DNA of 20,209 nucleotides. Origin: JBBRUG01 sp038247995. GTDB lineage: Bacteria; Chloroflexota; Chloroflexia; Chloroflexales; Chloroflexaceae. A program made the translations under genes and the position numbers. Shown piece after piece: positions 13,520 to 20,209 of the stretch. The notes beneath the pieces are model-generated. The model ran no database searches. It was not told the origin of the DNA and saw nothing but the letters and a program-made list of their open reading frames with translations. The stretch lies in assembly GCA_038247995.1 (NCBI GenBank), contig JBBRUG010000073.1, positions 1 to 20,209 of the forward strand, given 5' to 3'. Within the stretch, counting starts at the first letter, position 1, and each line of letters begins with the position of its first letter.

Positions 13520-16218
13520 TACCGCATGACGGGTAAAAACAGCTCCGTAACGCCGCTTGCTTGTACTTGCGCCGGGGTGCGCGGATCGCCAAGTAGGGCG
13601 AATGTGCGCAATGAATCCTGGCCGCGCCCGCCTGCCGTGAATAACTCCAGATAGCCCGCCATAACCAGTTCGCCGATCTGCGGTTGGCCCGGTTGGACGG
13701 CCCAGAGGGCGTTCATAAAGCCACGCTCCAGCGCGTCGTGGCCGAAGAGTACACCCAGGCCGGTTGATCCCCACACCGCAATTGCGCCGCCGTTGCGGCT
13801 TAACACCAGCGCCTCGTCGATCGTTGTGCCGCGCAGGGCCGGTTGCTGAAAAGCGCTGGTTAGGCAGGTCATGCTGAGCACAATCGGCAGGGCAGGGCCA
13901 TTCTGCATCAGCGCTGGATCATCGACGAAGAGCAGCATGTTGGCCGGCGGCGCGGTGGCCGCCCACTGATACTGGAGGCCGTGGCCGGTGTAGGTCAGTA
14001 GCCCGGCGCCACTGTTGAAGGCGGCGCGGGTGCGTTGCTGCGCCAGTTCCGGATCGGCGGTGCGCCAGGGCTGGCTTGCCGGCGCTTCAGGATCATAGTA
14101 AACCCGCACGCGATCAATGCCGAGTGGGTCAAGGGTGGCGATCGTATCCGCCGAGAGCGCAAAATTGCCGCCGGCGTCGGTATTGTCGGCCACGGACACT
14201 ACTCGCGAACGCCAACTTCCGAGCGTGGTGTTCGTCTCGTAAGCGATGATTTTGGTGGCCAGCGCGCTCAACTCATCCGCACTTTTCACCGTTAGCCGTC
14301 CTACAGCTAGGTCGGGCAGCGGGTCGTCGAACGGGTCGTTGCCGTGGAGTTGGCCGTAGCAGGTTTCGCAGGCCGTTTCGCCCAGCCAGGGGTCAACAAC
14401 GGCCAGATAGGGCGGCAGCCAACTCTGCTGGCCGATGCCGGTGTAGTTGCGCGGGTCGTTTGTGCCGTCGCCCACCAGCACCAGCGCCGTAGGTTTGGTG
14501 CTCCAGCTAACGGTTGCGTAGCGCAGGAAGCTCCGGATCGCCTCAGGATCAACCATACCACCGCTCCAGCCGGCGTAGAGCGTTTCGGCAGTAATGGCGG
14601 CGGCAGGTGTGCCGGTTGCCCGACGGTGGATCAGCAGCGGTTCCAGTGCAGCGCGGAACACCTCCGGCACGACATAAATTGTGGCGACGTTCAGGGCGCG
14701 GGTTACATCCACGGCGGCGCGGGGGCCGATTACCGGCGTATGGGTGGTGCCCGGCCCGGCGAGCAGGTAGCGCCGGGGCGGATCGGCATTGTCCTCGAAC
14801 GCGGTTGTGCCGATCGTGAGCCGTTGTGGTCGCGTTGGGTCGCTTAGATCATACAATGCGGCGCCGCTTGGCAGGCCGCTGAGTTGGTACGCCCAGCGCC
14901 CCGGCCGCCCGCTAAAGGCTGCGCCTTGCCCACCGAATGCGAGTTGCACCGGCAGTTCCCAGTTGATCTGATCCAGGGCAAAGGCGCGGGCCTGAGCGCC
15001 GGGAAGCAGGGTAACCGTGCCCTGGCCGGTGTTGGCGCCAAACGTGAAGCGCTGGGACCATGCGCTGACGCCGCTCCAGGTGGCTTCCTGGTTGGCTGCG
15101 CCAAAGGTGATGCGCAATTGCCGCGCGCCGGGGAACTGCGGAGTTGTGCCGCCGTACACGGTCAGGCTGGCCGGGCCGGCAGCGCGCGGCAGCGCGCTAG
15201 TGATCGTGAAGGTGGCGCTTTCGGCTACCCCGCCCGGCGCTGTGCGCAGGTTGACACTGACATAACGATCGCCCGTGAGATTAGGCAGTGTAGATTCGTA
15301 TACGCGTGGCTCACGCCAGACGCCGACGCCGATTGCGGTGACGCTGGTTGGCCCACCGGCCGGGCGAGCATCACGCGATGTCATTCGCAGCCCGGGCGTA
15401 TTCTGTAGATCGAGCCAGTAGCTAGCGGCGTCGTTCCAGCGATCACCCGGCTCCGGGGCGTAGAAACGCAGCGCGGTAAGCGTACCGCCGGAGCGCTGCT
15501 CTTCGAGCGCAATAGGTATGCCGCGCCAGCTAAGCTGGAGTCGGCTCACATCGATCGCGGCCGGATCGAGGCCGGCGGCGCGTAACGTGGCAGCGTCGAG
15601 CACTTGCAGCCCCGGCTCCGTCACACTCATTTTCCATCCGGCACGACTAGCCAACGGGTTTGGCGGCGGCGCGGTGATGCCGGCGTCGGCCGGCTGATCG
15701 ATCTGCATCAGCGCGGTGGTCGACGTGATCTGAACCGCGCCGGGGATCAGCGCTTCCATTTGGGTTGTGGCGTGCGGCGTGCCGTCAGCCAGAAAGACCG
15801 GGCTGATCAGGTACACCCCGATCCGCACATCGCGCAGGCGGCCTTCGCGGAGCAGCGTGATCGGCGCTGTCGGCAGTTGTGCTTCCGCCTGGATCAGCGG
15901 CGGCGTGAACGTACCATCGGGCAGCATCTGGTCGGGGAGGGGCGCAACTCCCGGTAGAACGCCGTTCCAGGGGGCACTCTGCATTGCGGTCAATTGCGGC
16001 GTTGGATCACCCTGGGCCGGCAGGTGCAGTGCGACCTGTTGCGCCGGCGGTGCTGTGGCCGCAGCAAGCCCAACCGTCTGCGGCATCTGCCATGTCAGGT
16101 GAATGCCGTCAGCCGCAAGCCGGATCGTCAGGCCGGCAGGATCGGCGGCGCTCTGCACAGGAAAAGCCGGAAAGGCGAACAGGGGCACGAGGACGAGGAG
16201 TAAGATGAGATTCCGCAT
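13519..16218 (-). CDS. Secreted gingipain-type cysteine protease (peptidase C25)
   Basis: This 899-residue secreted protein starts with a signal peptide (LILLLVLVPLFAFPAFPVQS). About 480 residues of beta-rich sequence come next, then a C25 peptidase domain from about residue 505. That domain shows VVPEVFRAALEPLLIHR, LVLVGDGTNDP, DPLPDLAVGRL, the catalytic His746 in YTGHG and Cys785 in MTCLTSAF, then EALVLSRNGGAIAVWGSTG. C25 enzymes (gingipains, PorU) cleave proteins outside the cell. In Bacteroidota they travel by type IX secretion, and no T9SS-type C-terminal domain is seen here. The chain instead ends in TELFLPVMR, like the 747-residue DUF11 protein nearby. The ATG has no Shine-Dalgarno sequence and lies 14 bases after a strong hairpin, so translation may be controlled. 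It is the third of three tandem minus-strand surface genes. Confidence 0.9.
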   Translation of the reverse strand: MRNLILLLVLVPLFAFPAFPVQSAADPAGLTIRLAADGIHLTWQMPQTVGLAAATAPPAQQVALHLPAQGDPTPQLTAMQSAPWNGVLPGVAPLPDQMLPDGTFTPPLIQAEAQLPTAPITLLREGRLRDVRIGVYLISPVFLADGTPHATTQMEALIPGAVQITSTTALMQIDQPADAGITAPPPNPLASRAGWKMSVTEPGLQVLDAATLRAAGLDPAAIDVSRLQLSWRGIPIALEEQRSGGTLTALRFYAPEPGDRWNDAASYWLDLQNTPGLRMTSRDARPAGGPTSVTAIGVGVWREPRVYESTLPNLTGDRYVSVNLRTAPGGVAESATFTITSALPRAAGPASLTVYGGTTPQFPGARQLRITFGAANQEATWSGVSAWSQRFTFGANTGQGTVTLLPGAQARAFALDQINWELPVQLAFGGQGAAFSGRPGRWAYQLSGLPSGAALYDLSDPTRPQRLTIGTTAFEDNADPPRRYLLAGPGTTHTPVIGPRAAVDVTRALNVATIYVVPEVFRAALEPLLIHRRATGTPAAAITAETLYAGWSGGMVDPEAIRSFLRYATVSWSTKPTALVLVGDGTNDPRNYTGIGQQSWLPPYLAVVDPWLGETACETCYGQLHGNDPFDDPLPDLAVGRLTVKSADELSALATKIIAYETNTTLGSWRSRVVSVADNTDAGGNFALSADTIATLDPLGIDRVRVYYDPEAPASQPWRTADPELAQQRTRAAFNSGAGLLTYTGHGLQYQWAATAPPANMLLFVDDPALMQNGPALPIVLSMTCLTSAFQQPALRGTTIDEALVLSRNGGAIAVWGSTGLGVLFGHDALERGFMNALWAVQPGQPQIGELVMAGYLELFTAGGRGQDSLRTFALLGDPRTPAQVQASGVTELFLPVMR

Positions 16219-16232
16219 CGTATCGAAGATTA

Positions 16233-16262
16233 CCGCCGAGCAGGAGTTGCCCTGCTCGGCGG
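16233..16262 (-). terminator. Perfect 12-bp hairpin between DUF11 and C25 genes
   Basis: CCGCCGAGCAGG (16233-16244) pairs perfectly with CCTGCTCGGCGG (16251-16262) around a six-base loop. It starts ten bases after the DUF11 stop and ends 14 bases before the C25 start. Without a good U-tract (TAATCTTCG follows), it could be a weak terminator, an mRNA processing or stabilising element, or a structure limiting C25 translation. Confidence 0.65.
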
Positions 16263-16272
16263 ATGAGCGCGT

Positions 16273-17166
16273 CTAGGCGCGCCGTCGGCGTAGCAAGAAG
16301 CTACTGGCGATCAGGAACAGGCCCAAGCCAATCAGCCAGGGGGTTGCTGTGTTGCTCGGCGTGCTCGTTACCGGCAAGCTGGCGGGCGGCGGCACCGCTG
16401 TGGGCGCCGGAGCTACCACATTGAGGCTCACCGAACTGCTATTATTGTTGGGATCATCCGTTGGACTGCTGCTTACCACCGTGGCGGTGTTGATGTTCGC
16501 CGGGGGCTCGGCGCTGTCCATTACCGTCGCCGTAATCGTGATCGTCACCGTTTCTTGTGGGGCAAGGTCGCCGATGAAGACGCGCACCGTAGACCCATCA
16601 ACGCTGTAATCGCCGCGTGAACTTGAGACGCCGTCGAGCCTCAGGAAGGGCGGCAGCGTGTCTTCGATAATGACATCGCCGGCAATGCTATTGCCCAGGT
16701 TGGTTACGGTGAGCGTAAACGTAACCTGATCGCCGACCTGAACGGTGTCGCGATCAACCGTCTTCGTAATTGCCGGATCGGCGACTTCAGCCGGCAGTCC
16801 CGGGGTGGGCGAAGGCACCGCGGTTGCGATTGCGGTTGTGGTTGCCGTCGGATCAGGCCGGCCGGGATCGGGCGGCGGCGGCGGCTCGCTCGGTGTCGTT
16901 GCCGTTGGTGAAGGCTCAGGCGCAGGGCCGGGCGTTGCCGTTGTACCAGGGTCGGGCGTGAGGGTTGGCGGCGGCGGGATGGGTGTGTTGGTCGCGGTGG
17001 GCGGGATCGATGTATTCGTTGGCGTGGGCGGTTCAGCAGTGGAGGTTTCAATAATGCGAACCGCAGGTTCAGCCAACACGGCGCGTGGAGCACCCGGCAA
17101 CGCCCCGGCGCTAATCAGCGCGAGGCCTAATAAGAACAAGAAGGCACGAACAACCGACAACTTCAT
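16273..17166 (-). CDS. DUF11 surface protein with LPxT-like anchor
   Basis: This is a 297-residue surface protein. Residues 1-32 are a signal peptide. A low-complexity Pro/Thr stretch (about 42-125) projects a single DUF11 Ig-like domain (130-250: ITKTVDRDTVQVGDQVTFTL...NINTATVVSS). The C-terminus has LPVTS (264-268), a hydrophobic helix (276-292) and RRRRA, the three-part layout of a sortase sorting signal, though the canonical G of LPXTG is S here. If no sortase cuts it, it is simply membrane-anchored. The reading frame extends to 17382, but ATG 17166 has AGGAG nine bases upstream and begins directly at the signal peptide. A structural or adhesive role is inferred. It lies between the larger DUF11 gene and the C25 protease. 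Confidence 0.87.
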   Translation of the reverse strand: MKLSVVRAFLFLLGLALISAGALPGAPRAVLAEPAVRIIETSTAEPPTPTNTSIPPTATNTPIPPPPTLTPDPGTTATPGPAPEPSPTATTPSEPPPPPDPGRPDPTATTTAIATAVPSPTPGLPAEVADPAITKTVDRDTVQVGDQVTFTLTVTNLGNSIAGDVIIEDTLPPFLRLDGVSSSRGDYSVDGSTVRVFIGDLAPQETVTITITATVMDSAEPPANINTATVVSSSPTDDPNNNSSSVSLNVVAPAPTAVPPPASLPVTSTPSNTATPWLIGLGLFLIASSFLLRRRRA

Positions 17167-17265
17167 AGCCGCAAGCTCCTTACCCAACGCCGACAGACAC
17201 GGCCGACGCCCGGATGAGATACAACACAAACATGTGAAAAATTTAGGTTGTTTGTAACGGTAAGG

Positions 17266-17332
17266 GGTATAGTACCACACCTTTTCGCAGACTGATAGAC
17301 GTCTAATTTGCAGTCTTGTAAGGTGAATTATA
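17266..17332 (-). promoter_or_regulatory. Promoter/operator region of the small DUF11 gene
   Basis: Two -10 candidates read on the minus strand: TATAAT (17332-17327) and an extended TGG-TACTAT nearer the gene. The latter lies in an inverted repeat, GGTA-N3-TACC (17266-17276). Between them are an AGACGTCT palindrome (17297-17304) and a flanking AGACTG/CAGTCT pair (17289-17294 with 17311-17316). No convincing -35 was found, so which box is used is unknown. Confidence 0.4.
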
Positions 17333-17340
17333 GCGGCGAC

Positions 17341-17405
17341 ACCGGTCGGATGCGGTTGATGTTGAGCGGCTGATGTATGCACGCTCTCGACCGCATTTGA
17401 CCGGT
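17341..17405 (-). terminator. Long imperfect hairpin after the 747-residue DUF11 gene
   Basis: Two 16-base arms (17341-17356 and 17390-17405) match as an inverted repeat at 14 of 16 positions. The loop contains a further GAGCG/CGCTC pair (17364-17368 with 17382-17386). It begins four bases after the TAA stop on the minus strand. No U-tract follows, so it may protect the 3' end of the mRNA or act as an imperfect terminator. Confidence 0.5.
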
Positions 17406-17409
17406 TTTA

Positions 17410-19653
17410 TTACCGCATAATCAGCGGCAAGAACACCTGATAAGTATTTTGCGCCATGCCGGCGCCCACGCGTACTGGCCCGTAGACTAGTTCTGCGCCG
17501 CCGGCCGCATATTCGACCAGCCAGTAAGCATACGCCACCTCGGGATGCGCTGTTTGGTCGTGCCAGGTATAACTGGCCCCGGATCCTGAACCGCCACGGG
17601 CGACAATCGGTTGTGCGGTGACCGGTACGGCCGTCGTCCAGTCGGCGCGCGGCGCTCGATAGATCACAAATGCCTGAGTGCCCAACTCGACGCCGGTGAC
17701 CCAGTTGATCTGCACGCCGTCGGCAGCTCGGGTTGCGCTGAAGCTGAGCAATTCCACAGCGGTCGGCGGTGGCTCATATGGTACGGTTGTCGGATCGTCG
17801 GGGGTTGGCGTGCTTGGATCGTCGCTTGGTCGCTGCGGCACGTTAGCGCCGCTGCCAACCGCCTGGTTCGCAATCTCGGTCACACTGCTCGGCACATCGT
17901 CGCGCACCTGCACTTCGAAGCTCAGCGTTACCGAGGCGTCGGGTACGAGCGAGGCCACCCGCGCAACCACCAGCGTCTCGTCGGGGGCATTACCGCTTTC
18001 AATCACGCCGGGCGCTGTAATACGCGCTGTTCCGTTGCGCAGGCGCGTGTTTTGATCGGGCTCATCGCGGATCAGCAGATTCGTAGCGGCGGCCGAGCCG
18101 CGATTGTTGGCAATAATGGTGTAGCTGATCACATCACCCGGGCCGGCCTTGCCGTCGTTATTGCGATCCGCGCTGATTGTAGCCGTTTTGGTGAGCGTAA
18201 TCCGCGGCGCATCGACCGGAACCTGGGTAAGATCTTCGGCGCGCTCCGTAGGGTATGGGTTGCCGATCAGGTCTTCGTAGTCGAGCAGCACGACATTTTG
18301 CAAATCGCCCTGGGCATCGATCGCGACGCGGGCTGTTACCTCAACGACGCCGCTCGCCCCGGCAGTCAGCGGGCTATCGAGTGTGAAGTTTACGGCGTTA
18401 CCTGTCGCCCCACAGCTTCCAATTAGCTCGGCCGTCACCAGTCGACAACCGACGAAGCGGGTTCCGGCGGGCAGTGTATCGCGCAAGGTGACGTTGAAAG
18501 CGGCGCCGGGGTTTTGTCGCGTGGCGAGCGCCTGGTTGGTGACGCTGATCGTGTACGTGAGCAGTTCGCCGGGCAATGCCTCGGTACGCCCATCGGTTTT
18601 GGTAACCACCAGATCGGGTTCCGGCGTCGGCCCGCGATAGGTCGGCACGCTGGTAATGCCTTCCTGATTGAACTGATTGTCGTAGCCCACACAGGTGACA
18701 ATCCGCCACCAGCCCGGCTCCGGGTTCACAATCACATCGCCGGTGCCGCGATCGGTTTGGGTGCCGCCATTCCAGACCGCATTGCCCGACAGGGTGCCGG
18801 CAAAGCTGCCCGGCGTCGGCGCGCCATTCGGATCGTAGGTCGAACTTGGCGGGTAGTAGCGAATGCGCTCGTTACTATCGAGGTCGAAGTTGTGCATCGC
18901 GATCGCATCCAGTTCCGGCGCAACAAACTGGTAGAGCGTCAGACAATGGACTTCGCCCTGGCGATTATGCTGGTATGTGGTCTGGATCGCACCAACCGCG
19001 ATCTCGTCACCGGTGCCGATCCGCCCATCCGGGTTGTTATAATTCGGGTCTGGCGGCGCATTCGGATCGATGTTGTTCGCCCCGACGCGCAAACGCCAGC
19101 CATTTTCCTCATCGCCGCCGGTAGACGTGCGCAGGAGGTAGTTGCCGCACTGTGCCGGCGCCGCAAGCGTATAGAGGCGCTCCCAGCGTTCGGGCTGATC
19201 GACGATGGGCGGGAAGACGCGACGAACCAGGCTACCTTCAGGGCCGGGATTGGGTTCCGCCGGCAAGTTCAAGGTGATCCCCGGCGCAGAGAGTTCAAAG
19301 ACCGTAGCGCTGAGCACGCCGTCGGCGCCCGGTTCGTCGCGCCGCAGATCGGGTTGAAAGGTGTTAATCTCCGGGCTGAACAGGTCGATCCGCACATCAA
19401 GATCACGCGGCCAGTTACATGGCACGGTGATGCTGAAGTAATGCGACAACCCGCCAACGCCGTTGTCGGCGCTGGTGTACCAATCGCCATGGCGGATCGG
19501 CGTCTGCGGCCCGTTCGTCTGGATGAAAATCGGCGAATCAATTGGTGGAATCTCGACAGCTTGCGCTGTGGCAGGTAAGAAGCCCAGGCAAAGCGCAAGC
19601 AATACGAACAGTAAAACTGATCGGATGCGGTACTGTATCGAAGTGCGGTTCAT
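17410..19653 (-). CDS. Large secreted DUF11 protein with C-terminal FLPLIMR tail
   Basis: This secreted protein of 747 residues has no enzyme motif. The signal peptide (SVLLFVLLALCLGFLPATAQA) is followed by about 310 residues of unrecognised beta-rich sequence with several Cys. Two DUF11 domains come next (about 346-470 and 484-600), then a DDPSTPTPDDPTT linker and a Fn3-like domain (about 632-735: VELLSFSATRAADGVQINW). The chain closes with YQVFLPLIMR. DRNNDGKAGPGD in the second DUF11 domain looks like a Ca-binding loop. An in-frame ATG at 19686 lies inside the terminator sequence. ATG 19653 is chosen because GGAGGAG sits just upstream and the signal peptide follows. Adhesion or a surface-layer role is inferred. 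Expression probably depends on read-through of the terminator at 19681-19717. Confidence 0.87.
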   Translation of the reverse strand: MNRTSIQYRIRSVLLFVLLALCLGFLPATAQAVEIPPIDSPIFIQTNGPQTPIRHGDWYTSADNGVGGLSHYFSITVPCNWPRDLDVRIDLFSPEINTFQPDLRRDEPGADGVLSATVFELSAPGITLNLPAEPNPGPEGSLVRRVFPPIVDQPERWERLYTLAAPAQCGNYLLRTSTGGDEENGWRLRVGANNIDPNAPPDPNYNNPDGRIGTGDEIAVGAIQTTYQHNRQGEVHCLTLYQFVAPELDAIAMHNFDLDSNERIRYYPPSSTYDPNGAPTPGSFAGTLSGNAVWNGGTQTDRGTGDVIVNPEPGWWRIVTCVGYDNQFNQEGITSVPTYRGPTPEPDLVVTKTDGRTEALPGELLTYTISVTNQALATRQNPGAAFNVTLRDTLPAGTRFVGCRLVTAELIGSCGATGNAVNFTLDSPLTAGASGVVEVTARVAIDAQGDLQNVVLLDYEDLIGNPYPTERAEDLTQVPVDAPRITLTKTATISADRNNDGKAGPGDVISYTIIANNRGSAAATNLLIRDEPDQNTRLRNGTARITAPGVIESGNAPDETLVVARVASLVPDASVTLSFEVQVRDDVPSSVTEIANQAVGSGANVPQRPSDDPSTPTPDDPTTVPYEPPPTAVELLSFSATRAADGVQINWVTGVELGTQAFVIYRAPRADWTTAVPVTAQPIVARGGSGSGASYTWHDQTAHPEVAYAYWLVEYAAGGAELVYGPVRVGAGMAQNTYQVFLPLIMR

Positions 19654-19680
19654 GTTCTCCTCCGCAGGTAGGCGCGACCC

Positions 19681-19717
19681 AAACAAAAAGCCGGCTGTCG
19701 CTCAGTGACAGCCGGTT
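19681..19717 (-). terminator. Intrinsic terminator in the leader of the large DUF11 gene
   Basis: On the minus strand CCGGCTGTC (19715-19707) pairs perfectly with GACAGCCGG (19699-19691) over a seven-base loop. The stem extends by one A-U and one G-U pair, and TTTTTGTTT follows. This is a classic Rho-independent terminator. It lies about 30 bases upstream of the DUF11 start and about 105 bases after the candidate transcription start. Confidence 0.9.
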
Positions 19718-19739
19718 GCACCACTTGCTCCACGTGGCT

Positions 19740-19793
19740 CTAGTGCCCAATTGCGTCCGACATTCGTCGATACCGCGCGAGTCCACGCTTCAT
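19740..19793 (-). CDS. Possible 17-codon Arg-rich leader peptide
   Basis: Within the leader RNA an ATG opens MKRGLARYRRMSDAIGH followed by TAG, 25 bases before the terminator stem. Four of 17 codons are Arg (CGT, CGG, CGA, CGA). The position fits an attenuation leader peptide, but no Shine-Dalgarno sequence is visible and the frame is open further upstream, so it may be chance. Confidence 0.25.
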   Translation of the reverse strand: MKRGLARYRRMSDAIGH

Positions 19794-19821
19794 CGCAGCT
19801 GAAAGATGTGAATCAGAAAGG

Positions 19822-19857
19822 GCATGCATTATACCATGCATGCTGGTTAAGAAACAA
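19822..19857 (-). promoter_or_regulatory. Extended -10 promoter within an 8-bp palindrome
   Basis: On the minus strand TTGTTT (19857-19852), an 18-base spacer and TGG-TATAAT (19836-19828) form a promoter with a consensus extended -10. The box is enclosed by a perfect inverted repeat, GCATGCAT (19822-19829) and ATGCATGC (19836-19843), with a six-base spacer. A dimeric regulator bound there would directly block RNA polymerase. Confidence 0.65.
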
Positions 19858-19874
19858 GGTTTGTCCAGGTAGCA

Positions 19875-20158
19875 TTTAGGGCAATTGCATCTTTGCAGGG
19901 CCGCCTTCCCGTTCGGGCGCTGGTGGCTGCCCCGCTCACGGCGCAAATGGTGGTAATATAGTGATCCTGATGCTAGCGAGCAGGGTGTGGGCCTTGGTGC
20001 GATCGATCCGTGGGTCGTCCACGGTCGCGCAAGAGGATGTCAGGGTACGCTCACGCGAGTGGGGCATGGGGAACCTCCCGGAACCGTGCTGATGCATATT
20101 CCCGCATCATGCCCCATCCCGCGCTCCAACGCAATCCAGAAGCTGCAATTGCCCTAAA
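19875..20158. mobile_element. MITE-like element with 15-bp terminal inverted repeats
   Basis: TTTAGGGCAATTGCA (19875-19889) and its exact reverse complement (20144-20158) bound 284 bases. One mismatch further inward the match continues for three more bases. The interior has no convincing ORF but several hairpins: CCGTGG/CCACGG (20008-20024), GGGGCATG/CATGCCCC (20061-20068 with 20108-20115) and GATGC/GCATC (20091-20108). Size, terminal repeats and lack of coding suggest a non-autonomous transposon, or a large structured RNA or DNA element. No clear target-site duplication is seen. It lies 18 bases upstream of the -35 of the large DUF11 gene. Confidence 0.6.
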
Positions 20159-20209
20159 GCTGCAGGCAGGGCTGATGCAACGTCTGAGATCCGCGCCATC
20201 CTCACCCCC

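Larger units (their letters stand above)
19681..19821 (-). ncRNA. Candidate attenuator leader or small RNA
   Basis: From the predicted start near 19821 to the terminator, about 140 bases of minus-strand RNA can be expected. Several short hairpins are possible, including CGAC-GAAT-GTCG and GCCAC/GTGGT just before the terminator. I could not match it to a riboswitch class I know. A promoter, a folded leader and an intrinsic terminator, then an open gene with a strong Shine-Dalgarno site, fit transcription attenuation; a free-standing small RNA is the alternative. Confidence 0.4.

Noticed and set aside
18514..19578. 354-codon plus-strand ORF inside the large DUF11 gene
   Set aside because: The opposite strand has a clear signal peptide, two DUF11 domains and a Shine-Dalgarno site. 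The plus frame is Arg/Ile-rich without motifs, as expected for a GC-rich antisense frame.
19681..19821. Known riboswitch (c-di-GMP-I, SAM, TPP, cobalamin, T-box)
   Set aside because: GGACGCAA recalls a c-di-GMP-I segment, but the rest of that consensus is absent. No other class matched by eye.
19740..19946. 68-codon minus-strand ORF upstream of the large DUF11 gene
   Set aside because: It spans the predicted promoter and has no Shine-Dalgarno; only its last 17 codons lie in the expected transcript.
19875..20158. Complete insertion sequence
   Set aside because: The interior is under 260 bases and has no transposase ORF.
1..20209. CRISPR array, tRNA or rRNA gene
   Set aside because: No regularly spaced 25-40 base repeats, tRNA cloverleaf with CCA-end features, or rRNA-like stretches were seen on either strand.

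Overview
The window looks like a chromosomal segment of a Chloroflexota bacterium, probably a filamentous Chloroflexia-type lineage. This is inferred from several things: GC-rich coding DNA, many exported proteins with Pro/Thr-rich linkers, DUF11 surface proteins, a LysW-type amino-group kinase, and two secreted proteins ending in a short FLP-x-(I)MR tail of the kind I associate with exported proteins of this phylum. No rRNA, tRNA, CRISPR array or transposase gene was seen.

Layout, left (1-4.8 kb): the 3' part of carA; a non-coding gap with an 8-bp tandem repeat; a GT-C type membrane glycosyltransferase; then a short operon. The operon holds a HepT-like HEPN domain fused to two CBS domains, an orphan N6/N4 DNA methyltransferase, and, overlapping the methyltransferase stop, a relic of methionine aminopeptidase with its middle deleted.

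Middle (4.8-13.5 kb): a lipoprotein amidohydrolase on the minus strand, divergent from a YihY/BrkB membrane protein. Next come a large secreted subtilisin-like protease with a recognisable promoter, a HugZ-like FMN/heme split-barrel protein overlapping it by one base, a minus-strand lysZ-type kinase, and a divergent lipoprotein N-acetylmuramoyl-L-alanine amidase.

Right (13.5-20.2 kb): three tandem minus-strand genes for exported proteins. In transcription order these are a 747-residue DUF11 protein, a 297-residue DUF11 protein with an LPxT-like anchor, and a gingipain-type C25 cysteine protease. The first is preceded by a promoter inside a perfect palindrome, a structured leader of about 140 nt with a 17-codon Arg-rich ORF, and a strong intrinsic terminator. 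That is the layout of a transcription-attenuation leader or a small RNA. Hairpins separate the three genes. The window ends with a 284-bp non-coding element bounded by perfect 15-bp inverted repeats, resembling a MITE.

Functionally, most of the window from 7.3 kb on concerns the cell surface: two secreted proteases, a wall amidase, two adhesin-like proteins and an envelope membrane protein. The most novel-looking points are the HEPN-CBS/methyltransferase operon, the attenuator-like leader, the shared C-terminal FLP tail, and palindromes lying over -10 boxes of surface-protein genes.
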